Origin: Chryseobacterium oryctis
GTDB taxonomy: Bacteria > Bacteroidota > Bacteroidia > Flavobacteriales > Weeksellaceae
Direction: 5' to 3'
Assembly: GCF_025971925.1 (NCBI RefSeq)
Contig: NZ_JAPDHV010000004.1
Location: 248,001-312,000, forward strand
DNA length: 64,000 nt
Position numbers and translations under genes: made by a program. Of this stretch, positions 25,205-33,295 are shown piece after piece; positions within the stretch are counted from its first letter, which is position 1, and every line of letters starts with the position of its first letter. The notes below the pieces were generated by a model. The model searched no databases, had not been told where the DNA came from, and saw nothing but the letters and a program-made list of their open reading frames with translations.

Positions 25205-26330
25205 AGTTATTGTTGTAAAATGAATTAATAAAATCTTTGGTGAGTTCTGTTTTATTTCCCTGAAGATCATTCATAATAGAAGGAACAATGACCTGTAAAA
25301 TTTCTGTGGATTTAGATTCATAACCTTGTTTATGCATAGCGTTTGCTTCTTTTATATAAGATCTAACTAATCTTAATTTCTTTTTTTGCTCATCAAAATT
25401 CCTTTTGTTTGTTTCAAAGTTTTCGATTATTTTTTGTTTTGTTTTTTTTATAGAATTAATATCAATATTATCGTAGGTTTGAAAGATGTTTTTGAATAAT
25501 GGATCCTCAATTAAGTTGGTATAAAAATCTTCTTCATATTCTAATTCTATTAATTCATCAGAATATTTGAATTCATTATTCATTACTAAACTCGAACATG
25601 CTAAATCTATAAGATCAATAGCTTTATCGGGAAAGTAAGAATCGGGATGGTTTTTAGTTAGGTTTATTGCTTCAAGAACAGCTTCGTCATTAATTAAAAC
25701 TTTATAAAATTGTTCATATCTGTATTTCAGTTTTTTAATGATTAAGTAAGTTATATAGTCTTTGGGCTCATCAATTGTTATCTTATGGAATCTTCTATCT
25801 AATGCTTTGTCCAGAACAATTGAATTGTTGTATTCCATAAAAGTAGTTGCTCCAATTAACTGAATGTCTCCTCGTGCGATATAGGGTTTAAGAAGATTAA
25901 CGAAATCTACAGAACCTTCAGAAGCTCCTGCTTTCATAATTGTATGTAACTCGTCTATGAAAAGGATTACATTACTGTTGCATATTTCTTTTAATAATTG
26001 CTCAGCTCTTTCCTCAAATTCGCCTCTGTAACTTGTTCCGGCAAGCATAGTAGACATTTTGATACCGTATATTTTTTTGTCTTTTAATGCATCGGGTACT
26101 TCATTATCAACAATTAGTTGAGCAATAGACTCAATGATTGCTGTTTTGCCGACACCTGGAAATCCGAGTAGTATGACATTGTTTTTTATCCTTCTGCATA
26201 GAGTCTCAATTATTTTTTTTATCTCAAGATTTCTATAGAAAACAGGATCGTATAAATTCTGCTTGGCATTTTCATTAAAATTAACTGCATACTTTTCAAT
26301 GGTTGAAAGATTGGGTCTTATTTTTTCCAT
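25194..26330 (-). CDS. ClpB/ClpC D1-like single AAA+ ATPase
   Basis: A 378-aa protein that corresponds to only the first AAA+ ring of ClpA/ClpB/ClpC. Walker A is GFPGVGKT (56-63), Walker B ILFIDE (122-127), the pore loop is SYRGEFEER with Tyr101, and the arginine finger is in LDRRF (177-181). The N-terminal Clp-N domain and the second ring are absent. A helical, Lys-rich tail (about residues 270-360) may be a remnant of the ClpB middle domain. It may thread or remodel the peptide or the modifying enzymes. It is first in the minus-strand cluster, with 400 bp of noncoding DNA upstream, so it probably sits next to the promoter. Confidence 0.85.
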   Translation of the reverse strand: MEKIRPNLSTIEKYAVNFNENAKQNLYDPVFYRNLEIKKIIETLCRRIKNNVILLGFPGVGKTAIIESIAQLIVDNEVPDALKDKKIYGIKMSTMLAGTSYRGEFEERAEQLLKEICNSNVILFIDELHTIMKAGASEGSVDFVNLLKPYIARGDIQLIGATTFMEYNNSIVLDKALDRRFHKITIDEPKDYITYLIIKKLKYRYEQFYKVLINDEAVLEAINLTKNHPDSYFPDKAIDLIDLACSSLVMNNEFKYSDELIELEYEEDFYTNLIEDPLFKNIFQTYDNIDINSIKKTKQKIIENFETNKRNFDEQKKKLRLVRSYIKEANAMHKQGYESKSTEILQVIVPSIMNDLQGNKTELTKDFINSFYNNNYGR

Positions 26331-26730
26331 TTAGATAAGTATTAAATAGTTATAGTAAGGTGGATAGATGAGAAACTAGCTTAATATTGTTTTGTATTGT
26401 AAGGTTAATGATATTTTTAAAATAATATCAAAATGATGTATTTTATCCGAAATTCGGAATAAAAATGAAATATTTTTCATGATATTTAGTTATTTAGTTT
26501 ATACAAGTATACAATTATTTTTAATACAAATAATAAAAAAAATGTATTAATTCTTGTTAAAGTGAATTGTTCAATATTTATTATATTGGTTTACAGTATT
26601 TTAAATAATAAATTTTATCACTTAATGATGATGTAATTTTAGACTATCAGTTTTGTCTGTAAAAAAGTCCTGCCATTTCACTATTTTTGCATTATATATT
26701 ACATTTTAATCATCATTTATCAATTATAAA
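26331..26730. other. 400-bp divergent promoter region between peptide cluster and hisS
   Basis: Very AT-rich, with no gene. On the minus strand TATACTTG (26511 to 26504) is one base off the TAnnTTTG promoter box and could serve the peptide cluster, leaving a leader of about 170 bases. On the plus strand TATTTTTG at 26682-26689 is a good box for hisS. No regulator-binding symmetry stands out. Confidence 0.5.
26682..26689 (+). promoter_or_regulatory. Candidate -7 box of hisS
   Basis: TATTTTTG matches TAnnTTTG and lies 41 bp before the hisS ATG. A TTG at 26653-26655 is 26 bp away, slightly too far for the usual spacing. Confidence 0.4.
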
Positions 26731-28080
26731 ATGAAGCCAAGTTTAGCTAAAGGGACGAGAGATTTTACATCATTAGAAGTTTCAAGAAGAAGATATATCA
26801 TCAATATTTTACAAAAAAACTTCGAATTATTTGGGTTTCAGCCTCTGGAAACACCAAGTTTTGAAAATCTTTCAACATTGACAGGGAAGTACGGGGAAGA
26901 AGGAGATCGTTTGATTTTTAAGATATTAAATTCGGGAGATTATACCTCAAAAGTGAATCAGGAAGATTGGGAAAATAAAAATCATCAGAAACTGACTTCT
27001 CAAATTTCAGATAAAGCCTTACGCTACGACCTTACCGTGCCTTTTGCAAGATTTGTAGCAATGAATCACGGGCAATTGACTTTCCCTTTCAAGCGTTACC
27101 AAATTCAACCGGTTTGGAGAGCAGATCGCCCTCAAAAAGGAAGATTCAGAGAGTTTTATCAGTGTGATGCAGATGTTGTGGGGAGTGAAAGTCTTTTTCA
27201 GGAAGTTGATTTAGTTCAGTTGTACTTAAAGTCATTTTCAGATTTGAAAGTTCCTGTTACGATTCACTTAAACAATAGAAAGATTCTTTCAGGTTTAGCA
27301 GAATATGCAGGAATTACAGATAAATTGATTGATTTTACGGTAGCTCTTGATAAACTGGATAAAATCGGAAAAGAAGGCGTTGTAAAAGAATTACTAGAAA
27401 GAGAAATTTCTCAGGAATCTATTGATAAATTAGACTTTTTGTTCAATCAGTCGGAAGATGCTTTGGAAAATCTTCTTCAGTTAAAAGAAAAATTTGTTGG
27501 TAACGAAATCGGTCTAAAAGGTGTTGAAGAATTAGAATTTGTACTTACACAATCTCTGAATCTTGGCGTAAATATGGAAAATCTTGTTTTCAATATTACG
27601 TTGGCAAGAGGATTAGATTATTATACCGGAGCTATTTTTGAAGTGAAGGCAGATGAAGTTCAGATGGGATCTATCGGAGGCGGCGGAAGATATGATAATC
27701 TGACGGAAGTTTTTGGTGTGAAAAATATTCCTGGAATTGGGATTTCTTTCGGATTAGACAGAATTTATCTTGTGATGGAAGAGCTTGGTCTTTTCCCTGA
27801 AGAAGCGACTTCAAAAGTTGAATATCTGTTCGCGAATTTCGGTGGAGAAGAAACAGTTGAAGCCTTAAAATTAATTATGGAATTAAGAGCAAAAGGCATT
27901 TCTGCAGAACTATATCCTGAAAACGCAAAGCTAGGAAAACAATTTACTTACGCCGAAAAGAAAGGAATTCAAAACCTTGTTTTTTTAGGTGAGGAAGAAA
28001 TTAAAAACAGAACAGTAACTTTCAAAAACCTTGAAGTAGGAGAACAGAAAACAGTTTCTCTGGAAGAATTTTTGAAATAA
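26731..28080 (+). CDS. hisS: Histidine-tRNA ligase
   Basis: A 449-aa class II aminoacyl-tRNA synthetase. It starts [12 protein letters not shown], shows motif 2 around [17 protein letters not shown], the histidine-specific block [15 protein letters not shown] near residue 291, motif 3 in [14 protein letters not shown], and a C-terminal anticodon-binding domain ([12 protein letters not shown] onward). It charges tRNA-His in the cytoplasm. It is monocistronic and divergent from the peptide cluster. Length and all motifs are complete, so it is the housekeeping enzyme. Confidence 0.97.
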   Translation: MKPSLAKGTRDFTSLEVSRRRYIINILQKNFELFGFQPLETPSFENLSTLTGKYGEEGDRLIFKILNSGDYTSKVNQEDWENKNHQKLTSQISDKALRYDLTVPFARFVAMNHGQLTFPFKRYQIQPVWRADRPQKGRFREFYQCDADVVGSESLFQEVDLVQLYLKSFSDLKVPVTIHLNNRKILSGLAEYAGITDKLIDFTVALDKLDKIGKEGVVKELLEREISQESIDKLDFLFNQSEDALENLLQLKEKFVGNEIGLKGVEELEFVLTQSLNLGVNMENLVFNITLARGLDYYTGAIFEVKADEVQMGSIGGGGRYDNLTEVFGVKNIPGIGISFGLDRIYLVMEELGLFPEEATSKVEYLFANFGGEETVEALKLIMELRAKGISAELYPENAKLGKQFTYAEKKGIQNLVFLGEEEIKNRTVTFKNLEVGEQKTVSLEEFLK

Positions 28081-28100
28081 AACATATTTATTATAATCAG

Positions 28101-28119
28101 ATTAGCGCATTGCGCTAAT
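28101..28119. repeat. Perfect 19-bp palindrome after hisS
   Basis: ATTAGCGCA-T-TGCGCTAAT lies 20 bp after the hisS stop codon. No long T run follows, so it is at best a weak terminator. It also marks the left edge of the cassette-like region. Confidence 0.6.
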
Positions 28120-28267
28120 TTGGTTGCCTTGCAGAATATTCGGTTTACGGAATTTTTTTCTTCAAGAGCAAAGCTCTCTCTAAAAACTTCGCAAAGCCGA
28201 GCCAATCGTTGTGTGATATGCTAAATCAACATTCTGCACAAATTGAATCAACAGAAAAAACATTAGA

Positions 28268-28768
28268 ATGAAAAATAAACTTAAACTTGCGATCATCTCA
28301 ACAATTTTACCAATTATTATACAAGTTTTTCTTAATAATTTTGCTTCTAAATTTGATGATGGATTTGGTTTCGGATTTAGAGATTCTCTCTATTTTCTAA
28401 TGACGTTTTGCTCATTAGGCACTCTTCCATTTTTTATTTCACTATATAAAAGTAAAGAATTTAACACGCTATTCGAACAAAAAGACATAATTACAAATAG
28501 TAAGGACGAAAACTGGATAAAGCACATTTTATTACGAATAGGAATTATTCTCATTATCTGTCTCGCATTTCTCAGCATATCATTAGTAAGTAGCGGAATG
28601 GATACTGCTTATCTTATTGCGTATGGTATTGCAGCTACAATCGGAATATCTTTTATAGTTTTAATCATCGAAACCATGTTGCTATTAAGAAAAAAACTAT
28701 GGAATAAATTTTACTGCAACATAGCAATTTTAGGATTTCTTTTTCTTTTTGGTTTAAATATAATTTAA
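28268..28768 (+). CDS. Small multi-pass membrane protein, cassette-like
   Basis: A 166-aa protein with about five hydrophobic segments (near residues 6-25, 40-60, 88-108, 112-138 and 146-165), basic at the N-terminus, with no conserved motif that I recognise. It is the first of a series of short, AT-rich orphan genes between hisS and the Fic gene, each followed by a related spacer. The upstream spacer contains ACTTCGCAAAGCC, shared with the later spacers. Function unknown. Confidence 0.6.
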   Translation: MKNKLKLAIISTILPIIIQVFLNNFASKFDDGFGFGFRDSLYFLMTFCSLGTLPFFISLYKSKEFNTLFEQKDIITNSKDENWIKHILLRIGIILIICLAFLSISLVSSGMDTAYLIAYGIAATIGISFIVLIIETMLLLRKKLWNKFYCNIAILGFLFLFGLNII

Positions 28769-29262
28769 TATAATAATAAAAAATCTAATTGCCATAATAA
28801 CATTCTTTAACTGACAGTTATTTTACCGAATATGACAAGAAAAGAATTATGGAACATTTAATCGAAGTTGCAAAAGATTTGAAAACTAAAAGTAAAAGGC
28901 ACATCGCAAACATTGGTAACCGTTGCACAACTCCTTAAAAGTTCAAAAATCAAAAAATTAAGAAGGTATTACACTATCTAAGCTGGTCATATAGAATAAC
29001 TGTGGTGTGAATTTTTTTCACCCTTGTATACTACGAATTACTAAAATTAATTTATTCATAGTTGTGCAACATGCACATAGGTTTTGCAAAATGTAAGTTT
29101 AGTCATTGATTGAAATTATGTAAAAATAAACCGCAACTGCTTTTCATATTGTTTTTTTCCTTTAATTTAGACAATCTGAAAAAGCATTTGTTGAGTTTCT
29201 GAATTCTTGAACTTTACCAAGCCTTTTTCCGTGGCACGTAACACAATTAAAATACTACATTT
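28769..29262. other. 494-bp gap with cassette spacer and possible gene remnant
   Basis: No convincing gene. A 29-codon frame at 28849-28938 (MEHLIEVAKDLKTK) looks like a truncated coding remnant. GTTGCACAACT (28922-28932) and AGTTGTGCAAC (29060-29070) form a perfect 11-bp inverted repeat 127 bp apart. Next to it begins a spacer left arm (29075-29094), identical over 20 bp to 32088-32107, and a right arm (29195-29232) repeated at 29662-29699. This suggests one decayed cassette followed by a full spacer. Confidence 0.5.
29195..29232 (+). repeat. 38-bp spacer right-arm repeat, copy 1
   Basis: 35 of 38 positions match 29662-29699. The shared part runs from GTTTCTGAATTCTTGAACTT to AAGCCTTTTTCCGT. 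It lies 30 bp before the next orphan gene. Confidence 0.7.
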
Positions 29263-29643
29263 ATGATAAATAGAATATTATTTATAATCGGAATTTGCTC
29301 AACTATATTTATAAAAGCTCAGAAGAATGAATATATATCGTTAGGTAATGATCAATATGGTAATTCTTTATTTTACAAATTAGACAAAACTCTTGGCAAT
29401 GAATTTTTTTATTGGTTCAAAATAGAATATACAATGAATAATGATCCGGGAATGTTCAAATCAGAATTTTATGTTAATGCAAAGTGTGAAAATAAAACTA
29501 CAGCAATGCTAAAATATAAAAATGATTGGAGAAAAGATGATGAGGATGATGGTATCTATGAAGTAACAAAAGAAAAGGTTAAATATATTCAATCAGTCAA
29601 AAATGATAAAACATACTTTTTATTTAAAAAAAATTGTAAATAA
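29263..29643 (+). CDS. Small secreted orphan protein, cassette-like
   Basis: A 126-aa protein with a signal peptide (MINRILFIIGICSTIFIKAQ, cleavage near residue 20). The mature part has aromatic-rich beta segments (EYISLGNDQYGNSLFYKLDK) and a Lys-rich C-terminus, ending FLFKKNCK. No domain is recognised. It is an isolated gene within the spacer-separated array downstream of hisS. It begins 30 bp after a repeated 38-bp right-arm sequence and is followed by another copy of it. Confidence 0.65.
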   Translation: MINRILFIIGICSTIFIKAQKNEYISLGNDQYGNSLFYKLDKTLGNEFFYWFKIEYTMNNDPGMFKSEFYVNAKCENKTTAMLKYKNDWRKDDEDDGIYEVTKEKVKYIQSVKNDKTYFLFKKNCK

Positions 29644-29661
29644 AAAGAAAAAATGTGCTTC

Positions 29662-29699
29662 GTTTCTGAATTCTTGAACTTCGCAAAGCCTTTTTCCGT
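29662..29699 (+). repeat. 38-bp spacer right-arm repeat, copy 2
   Basis: Near-identical to 29195-29232. It runs into GTATGTGCAATTTTAT, which matches the end of the spacer at 30654-30670 apart from one T. It lies 23 bp before the next gene. Confidence 0.7.
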
Positions 29700-29722
29700 A
29701 TGTGCAATTTTATTAAATATCC

Positions 29723-30460
29723 TTGATAAAAGAACTTTACAAGAAATTGAATGAAAAATGGTATTATCCAATTATCTTAATGATTATTGGCTTTGTTTTG
29801 TCATATTTCCTCTTACAAATCCCGAAAGAATTGGCATTTAACACAAGTATTATTATTGTTTATGTTTCGATAATATTTGCTTTAATTTTTTCTATAATTC
29901 GATTATTCAAAAAAGATTATTTGAAAGGAATATTCCAAACGATATTAACTTTACTAATTTCTGTTGTTTATGCAGGTTATTTTTCGTTTTTTCTGCTGTT
30001 TTATCCTTATGATTTTTTCGCTGATAATTTAAAAATTCCACAAAATATAAAATTTGAAAAACCAATTAACTTAAATGAAAATTTAAGCTCTGAATTAAAA
30101 ATTCCAAATATTAACACCCCAACATTTCTGCTCTATGATGGATTTCAACCAGGAATTTATCAATATGAAATTTTTATAAATAAAATTGAGAAAGGAACTG
30201 CATATTTAAAGGTTTATGAAATTACAAAAAACGAAAAATTATCTGAAAAAGATATTGAGGAAAAAAGTAAGATAAACATATATAATCCTACCAATAAACT
30301 TATGAAATTTAAACTGAAAGATGATTTTACTGTTTATGAAGGAGATTGGAATCAATTTTATGGTAGTCGAATTGAAGTTTGGTTTAAGCCAGAAAATAAA
30401 TCTGAAAAAGAGAGAAAATTATTTTCAAAAAATTACATAATTCAAGGTTGGCAAAGATAA
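29723..30460 (+). CDS. Membrane-anchored orphan protein, cassette-like
   Basis: A 245-aa protein with a TTG start; no in-frame ATG fits before the first membrane helix. Three hydrophobic segments lie at about residues 15-33, 39-60 and 68-95. They are followed by a soluble domain of 150 residues rich in Lys and Glu (NENLSSELKIPNINTP, then FTVYEGDWNQFYGSRIEVWF). No known family is recognised. It is the third orphan gene of the array and its spacers on both sides carry the palindromic repeats described separately. Immunity or envelope roles are possible but unsupported. Confidence 0.6.
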   Translation: MIKELYKKLNEKWYYPIILMIIGFVLSYFLLQIPKELAFNTSIIIVYVSIIFALIFSIIRLFKKDYLKGIFQTILTLLISVVYAGYFSFFLLFYPYDFFADNLKIPQNIKFEKPINLNENLSSELKIPNINTPTFLLYDGFQPGIYQYEIFINKIEKGTAYLKVYEITKNEKLSEKDIEEKSKINIYNPTNKLMKFKLKDDFTVYEGDWNQFYGSRIEVWFKPENKSEKERKLFSKNYIIQGWQR

Positions 30461-30663
30461 AACTGCAGATAACATTGTATTGGCAAAATACGGGGTTTAT
30501 GACAAAATTGAAAAGCAAATTTTCTATTCTGCTCATGCTTTTCAATTCTGCATATTTTTGTAAGTTCGTTTCAGGGAAAAAATATCGGCTACGCTTGGTC
30601 AAAAATTGAACTAAAGTTCTCTTTTATACCCGTACTTCGCCAATACCTTTTCCGTTATGTGCA
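30461..30663. repeat. Palindromic cassette spacer (attC-like), best copy
   Basis: The left arm 30464-30496 (TGCAGATAACA, ATTGGCAAAATACGGGGT) and the right arm 30628-30663 (ACCCGTACTTCGCCAATA, CGTTATGTGCA) are imperfect reverse complements enclosing about 130 bp. The outer ends TGCAnATAACA / CGTTATGTGCA resemble, with mismatches, the outer sites of integron attC elements. The left 70 bp recurs at 31181-31249. Confidence 0.6.
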
Positions 30664-30697
30664 ATTTTATCATAACTCACATCAATAAAAGATCACT

Positions 30698-31177
30698 GTG
30701 AAAAATAAATTTCAAATTTGGAAATTACTTTTTAGTTTGATTATTGTTTTTGGATTTGTAACTCCCTTTATAGACAATTTTGTTACTATTCAAGTATTTT
30801 TTTTGATAATTCCGTTTGGAATAATTTTAATTTTTTCAATTATTATCTTCATCGTAAATTTATTCAAGTTTAAAAAGGAAATATTTAATCAAAGCTCAAT
30901 GAAACTAATTTTAGTAATACCAATTTTTCTTCTATGTCAAATTGTTTCTTCATTTACTGTGAATAAAATTCAAAAAATCCGATGTGAAAAAATCATAACT
31001 AAACTTCAAAAAAGATCTGAAAATTTCCCTGAAACTTTAGAGACAAATTTTGGCATTGAGTATAAAAAATCAAAATTTTCAAATAATTATGAACTGAAAT
31101 ATGAGACTGGTTTTTTTGTTAGAGAAATTTTTTCAAGTGAAAATAGAGATTGGAAAAGTTATGGTTGGAATGATTAG
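30698..31177 (+). CDS. Small membrane orphan protein, cassette-like
   Basis: A 159-aa protein with a GTG start. Three hydrophobic segments (about residues 8-28, 32-55 and 64-84) are followed by a short basic, soluble tail (RCEKIITKLQKRSENFP). No motif is recognised. It lies between two copies of the array spacer, 34 bp after the right arm of the best copy. It shows the same AT-rich composition and the same layout (membrane helices then soluble tail) as the preceding gene, but no clear sequence similarity. Confidence 0.6.
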   Translation: MKNKFQIWKLLFSLIIVFGFVTPFIDNFVTIQVFFLIIPFGIILIFSIIIFIVNLFKFKKEIFNQSSMKLILVIPIFLLCQIVSSFTVNKIQKIRCEKIITKLQKRSENFPETLETNFGIEYKKSKFSNNYELKYETGFFVREIFSSENRDWKSYGWND

Positions 31178-31180
31178 AGA

Positions 31181-31249
31181 AACTGCACATAACATAGTAT
31201 TGGCAAAAGTGGGGTGAAGTGCAAAATTGAAAAGTAGATTTTCTATTCT
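31181..31249 (+). repeat. Cassette spacer left arm, second copy
   Basis: Aligns over 69-70 bp with 30461-30530 with one gap and roughly 85% identity, including AACTGCACATAACAT, GTATTGGCAAAA and TTTTCTATTCT. Its matching right arm is not obvious before the next gene. Confidence 0.65.
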
Positions 31250-31341
31250 ATTTTTTATGTAATTTAGTTTTATTGAAAAAGCATTCTTTTCGTTTAATGA
31301 TTTTGTTAAATTGATGTACTTTATCATTTGTTTAAAACATT

Positions 31342-32076
31342 ATGAAAGTAAGACTTCTTATATTCATTTTTTTACTTTTTAATATTTTTCTAAAATCTCA
31401 AAGTTTTAGTTGTGAAGATTTTTTACAAACTATAGAAGGGAATTTGAGAACAAAAATTGATCTTGTAACTGAGGAATATTTTAATTTGTTTTTAAAGGAT
31501 AGCATAAAAATTCCTGAAAAAAATGAAAAAGAAATTCATTTTCTTCAAAACGAATTCAATAAAAAATATCCAAACAGAATTACTAAACATTGTATCAATT
31601 CAAAAATATTTACCGAAGGTAAAGTTGAATACTCTTCATATTGTAGTGAAAAGACTAATATTGTTTTGATTGATAAGGTTGAAAATTATTATATTTTTAA
31701 TTTAAAGGCATTTGAAATTGATGATTATTTGCTTTTTAATATAAATAATGAAACATTATATTTTTTCAATTCAATTCCGGTGATATTGGACAACGGAAAT
31801 ACTTTAATTGAAATAAAATTTGGTTCAGAGTATTCGCACGGAGTAAATATCTATAAATTTGAAAACGAAGGTCTTAAAAATTTTAATGTAGAATTTTCTA
31901 GACAATATAATCTTGAGAAAAGCTATATTATAAAAGACTGGGCAAATAGAGCTAAAATTTTGTTGAAATTAGTAAGATATGATTTAAAAGAAGTTTCAAA
32001 TACATTCAAAGATGGAGTGAAGTACGAATATGACAAGGAAAGATATTGTCGCAAATTTTTAGTAATTTCAAAATAA
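31342..32076 (+). CDS. Secreted orphan protein, cassette-like
   Basis: A 244-aa protein with a signal peptide (KVRLLIFIFLLFNIFLKSQS, cleavage near residue 21). The mature protein has several Cys (for example SCEDFLQ and HCINSK, then SYCSEK), which could form disulphides in the periplasm, and beta-rich segments around residues 115-165. No family is recognised. It is the last small gene of the spacer-separated array before the Fic gene and is followed at once by a spacer left arm (32078). Confidence 0.65.
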   Translation: MKVRLLIFIFLLFNIFLKSQSFSCEDFLQTIEGNLRTKIDLVTEEYFNLFLKDSIKIPEKNEKEIHFLQNEFNKKYPNRITKHCINSKIFTEGKVEYSSYCSEKTNIVLIDKVENYYIFNLKAFEIDDYLLFNINNETLYFFNSIPVILDNGNTLIEIKFGSEYSHGVNIYKFENEGLKNFNVEFSRQYNLEKSYIIKDWANRAKILLKLVRYDLKEVSNTFKDGVKYEYDKERYCRKFLVISK

Positions 32077-32077
32077 T

Positions 32078-32170
32078 ACTGCAGATAACATAGGTTTTGC
32101 AAAATGTGGGAGAATATCGTAATTTGAAAATCTTATTCACCTCTACTAATACTTTTTTCCAGTTATGAAT
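32078..32170 (+). repeat. Cassette spacer, third copy, right arm degraded
   Basis: The left arm ACTGCAGATAACAT begins at 32078; 32088-32107 is identical over 20 bp to 29075-29094. A decayed right arm near 32145-32170 (TACTAATACTTTTTTCCAGTTATG) resembles the arm at 30636-30658. Confidence 0.55.
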
Positions 32171-32221
32171 AATATTTTTCAACACAATTTGCCATAATTT
32201 CAAATGAAAAATTTAATTTTG

Positions 32222-32245
32222 TGATAGTATCAAATGATAGTATCA
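32222..32245 (+). promoter_or_regulatory. Tandem TGATAGTATCA operators before the Fic gene
   Basis: The 11-bp near-palindrome TGATAGTATCA occurs at 32222-32232 and again at 32235-32245 (13-bp period), ending 4 bp before the ATG. Such placement would block translation initiation or transcription, suggesting autoregulation by the Fic protein's HTH. Confidence 0.6.
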
Positions 32246-32249
32246 TAAA

Positions 32250-33212
32250 ATGAAACCACCATATAACATAACTTCAGAAATTTTAAAACTTATCAGTGTA
32301 ATTTCAGAAAAAATTGGAGAGGTAAATGCAAAATATTTAATTAAAACCAATCCAACTTTAAGAAAGCAAAACCAGATTAAAACGATTCATTCCTCATTAA
32401 GTATTGAAGGAAATACTCTTACAGAAGAACAAATTACTGCAATTATTGAGAACAAAAGAGTAGTTGGGCCGGAAAAAGATATTCTTGAAGTTCTTAATGC
32501 ATTGGAGGTTTATAAAAATATCAGTAAGCTAAAACCTCATAGTGAAAAAGATTTCTTATCTACTCATAGGCTTTTGATGCAGAAACTCATTGAAAATCCT
32601 GGGAAATATAGAAATCAAGGAGTTGGAATTGTTAAAGGTTCAAAAGTTGAGCATGTAGCTCCACCATTCGAGAATGTTCCGTTTTTGATGAAAGATTTAT
32701 TTGAGTATCTGAAAGATAAAACTGAATTAGCATTAATCAAAAGCTGTGTATTTCATTATGAAATGGAATTTATTCATCCTTTTTTAGATGGAAATGGAAG
32801 AATGGGAAGATTGTGGCAGACTTTAATTTTAATGCAGGAATATCCTGTTTTTGAGTTTCTCCCTTTTGAAACGTTAATTTCAAAGAATCAGGAAGAGTAT
32901 TACAGAGCTTTATCTCAGTCCGACAAGGAAGGGAATTCAACAAAGTTCATAGAATATATGTTGAAAGTTATAAATCATTCTTTGTCGGATTTGCTTGATA
33001 ATTCTGCTAAAAAACCATCAGAGGATGATCGAATAAGTATATTTCTAGAACATTGTAAAAATGAGTTTACGAGGAAAGAGTATATGAATTATTTTAAAGA
33101 TATTTCATCAGCAACAGCAAGTAGAGATTTAAAAAGTGCTGTTGATAAAAAGTTAATCGTAAAATATGGAGATAAAAAAACGACAATATATACAAAATAT
33201 AATAAAGCGTGA
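32250..33212 (+). CDS. Fic family protein with C-terminal winged HTH
   Basis: A 320-aa Fic protein. The catalytic motif HPFLDGNGRMGR is intact (about residues 177-188), so AMPylation of a protein target is expected. An N-terminal inhibitory helix of the S-x-x-x-E-G type (SLSIEGN near residue 50) marks a class II Fic, in which the Glu blocks ATP until relieved. The C-terminal 70 residues (FTRKEYMNYFKDISSATASRDL) look like a winged HTH. Two operator-like palindromes lie directly upstream. The target is unknown; regulation of DNA gyrase, chaperones or its own gene are options known for the family. Confidence 0.9.
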   Translation: MKPPYNITSEILKLISVISEKIGEVNAKYLIKTNPTLRKQNQIKTIHSSLSIEGNTLTEEQITAIIENKRVVGPEKDILEVLNALEVYKNISKLKPHSEKDFLSTHRLLMQKLIENPGKYRNQGVGIVKGSKVEHVAPPFENVPFLMKDLFEYLKDKTELALIKSCVFHYEMEFIHPFLDGNGRMGRLWQTLILMQEYPVFEFLPFETLISKNQEEYYRALSQSDKEGNSTKFIEYMLKVINHSLSDLLDNSAKKPSEDDRISIFLEHCKNEFTRKEYMNYFKDISSATASRDLKSAVDKKLIVKYGDKKTTIYTKYNKA

Positions 33213-33295
33213 AAGGTTATATGGATAAAATAAGGGGCAAGATGCTAAAGTAAAACTCCAATATTACCTTTACAAAATATATCAACCTTATCAAT

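Noticed and set aside
28769-29262. tRNA or small RNA gene in the long gap
   Set aside because: No cloverleaf or CCA-type end could be drawn; the inverted repeats fit the cassette spacers better.
28101-32249. Transposon or prophage remnant as the explanation for the orphan genes
   Set aside because: No transposase, integrase or phage structural gene is present, and the repeated units lie between genes and not at the ends of one block.
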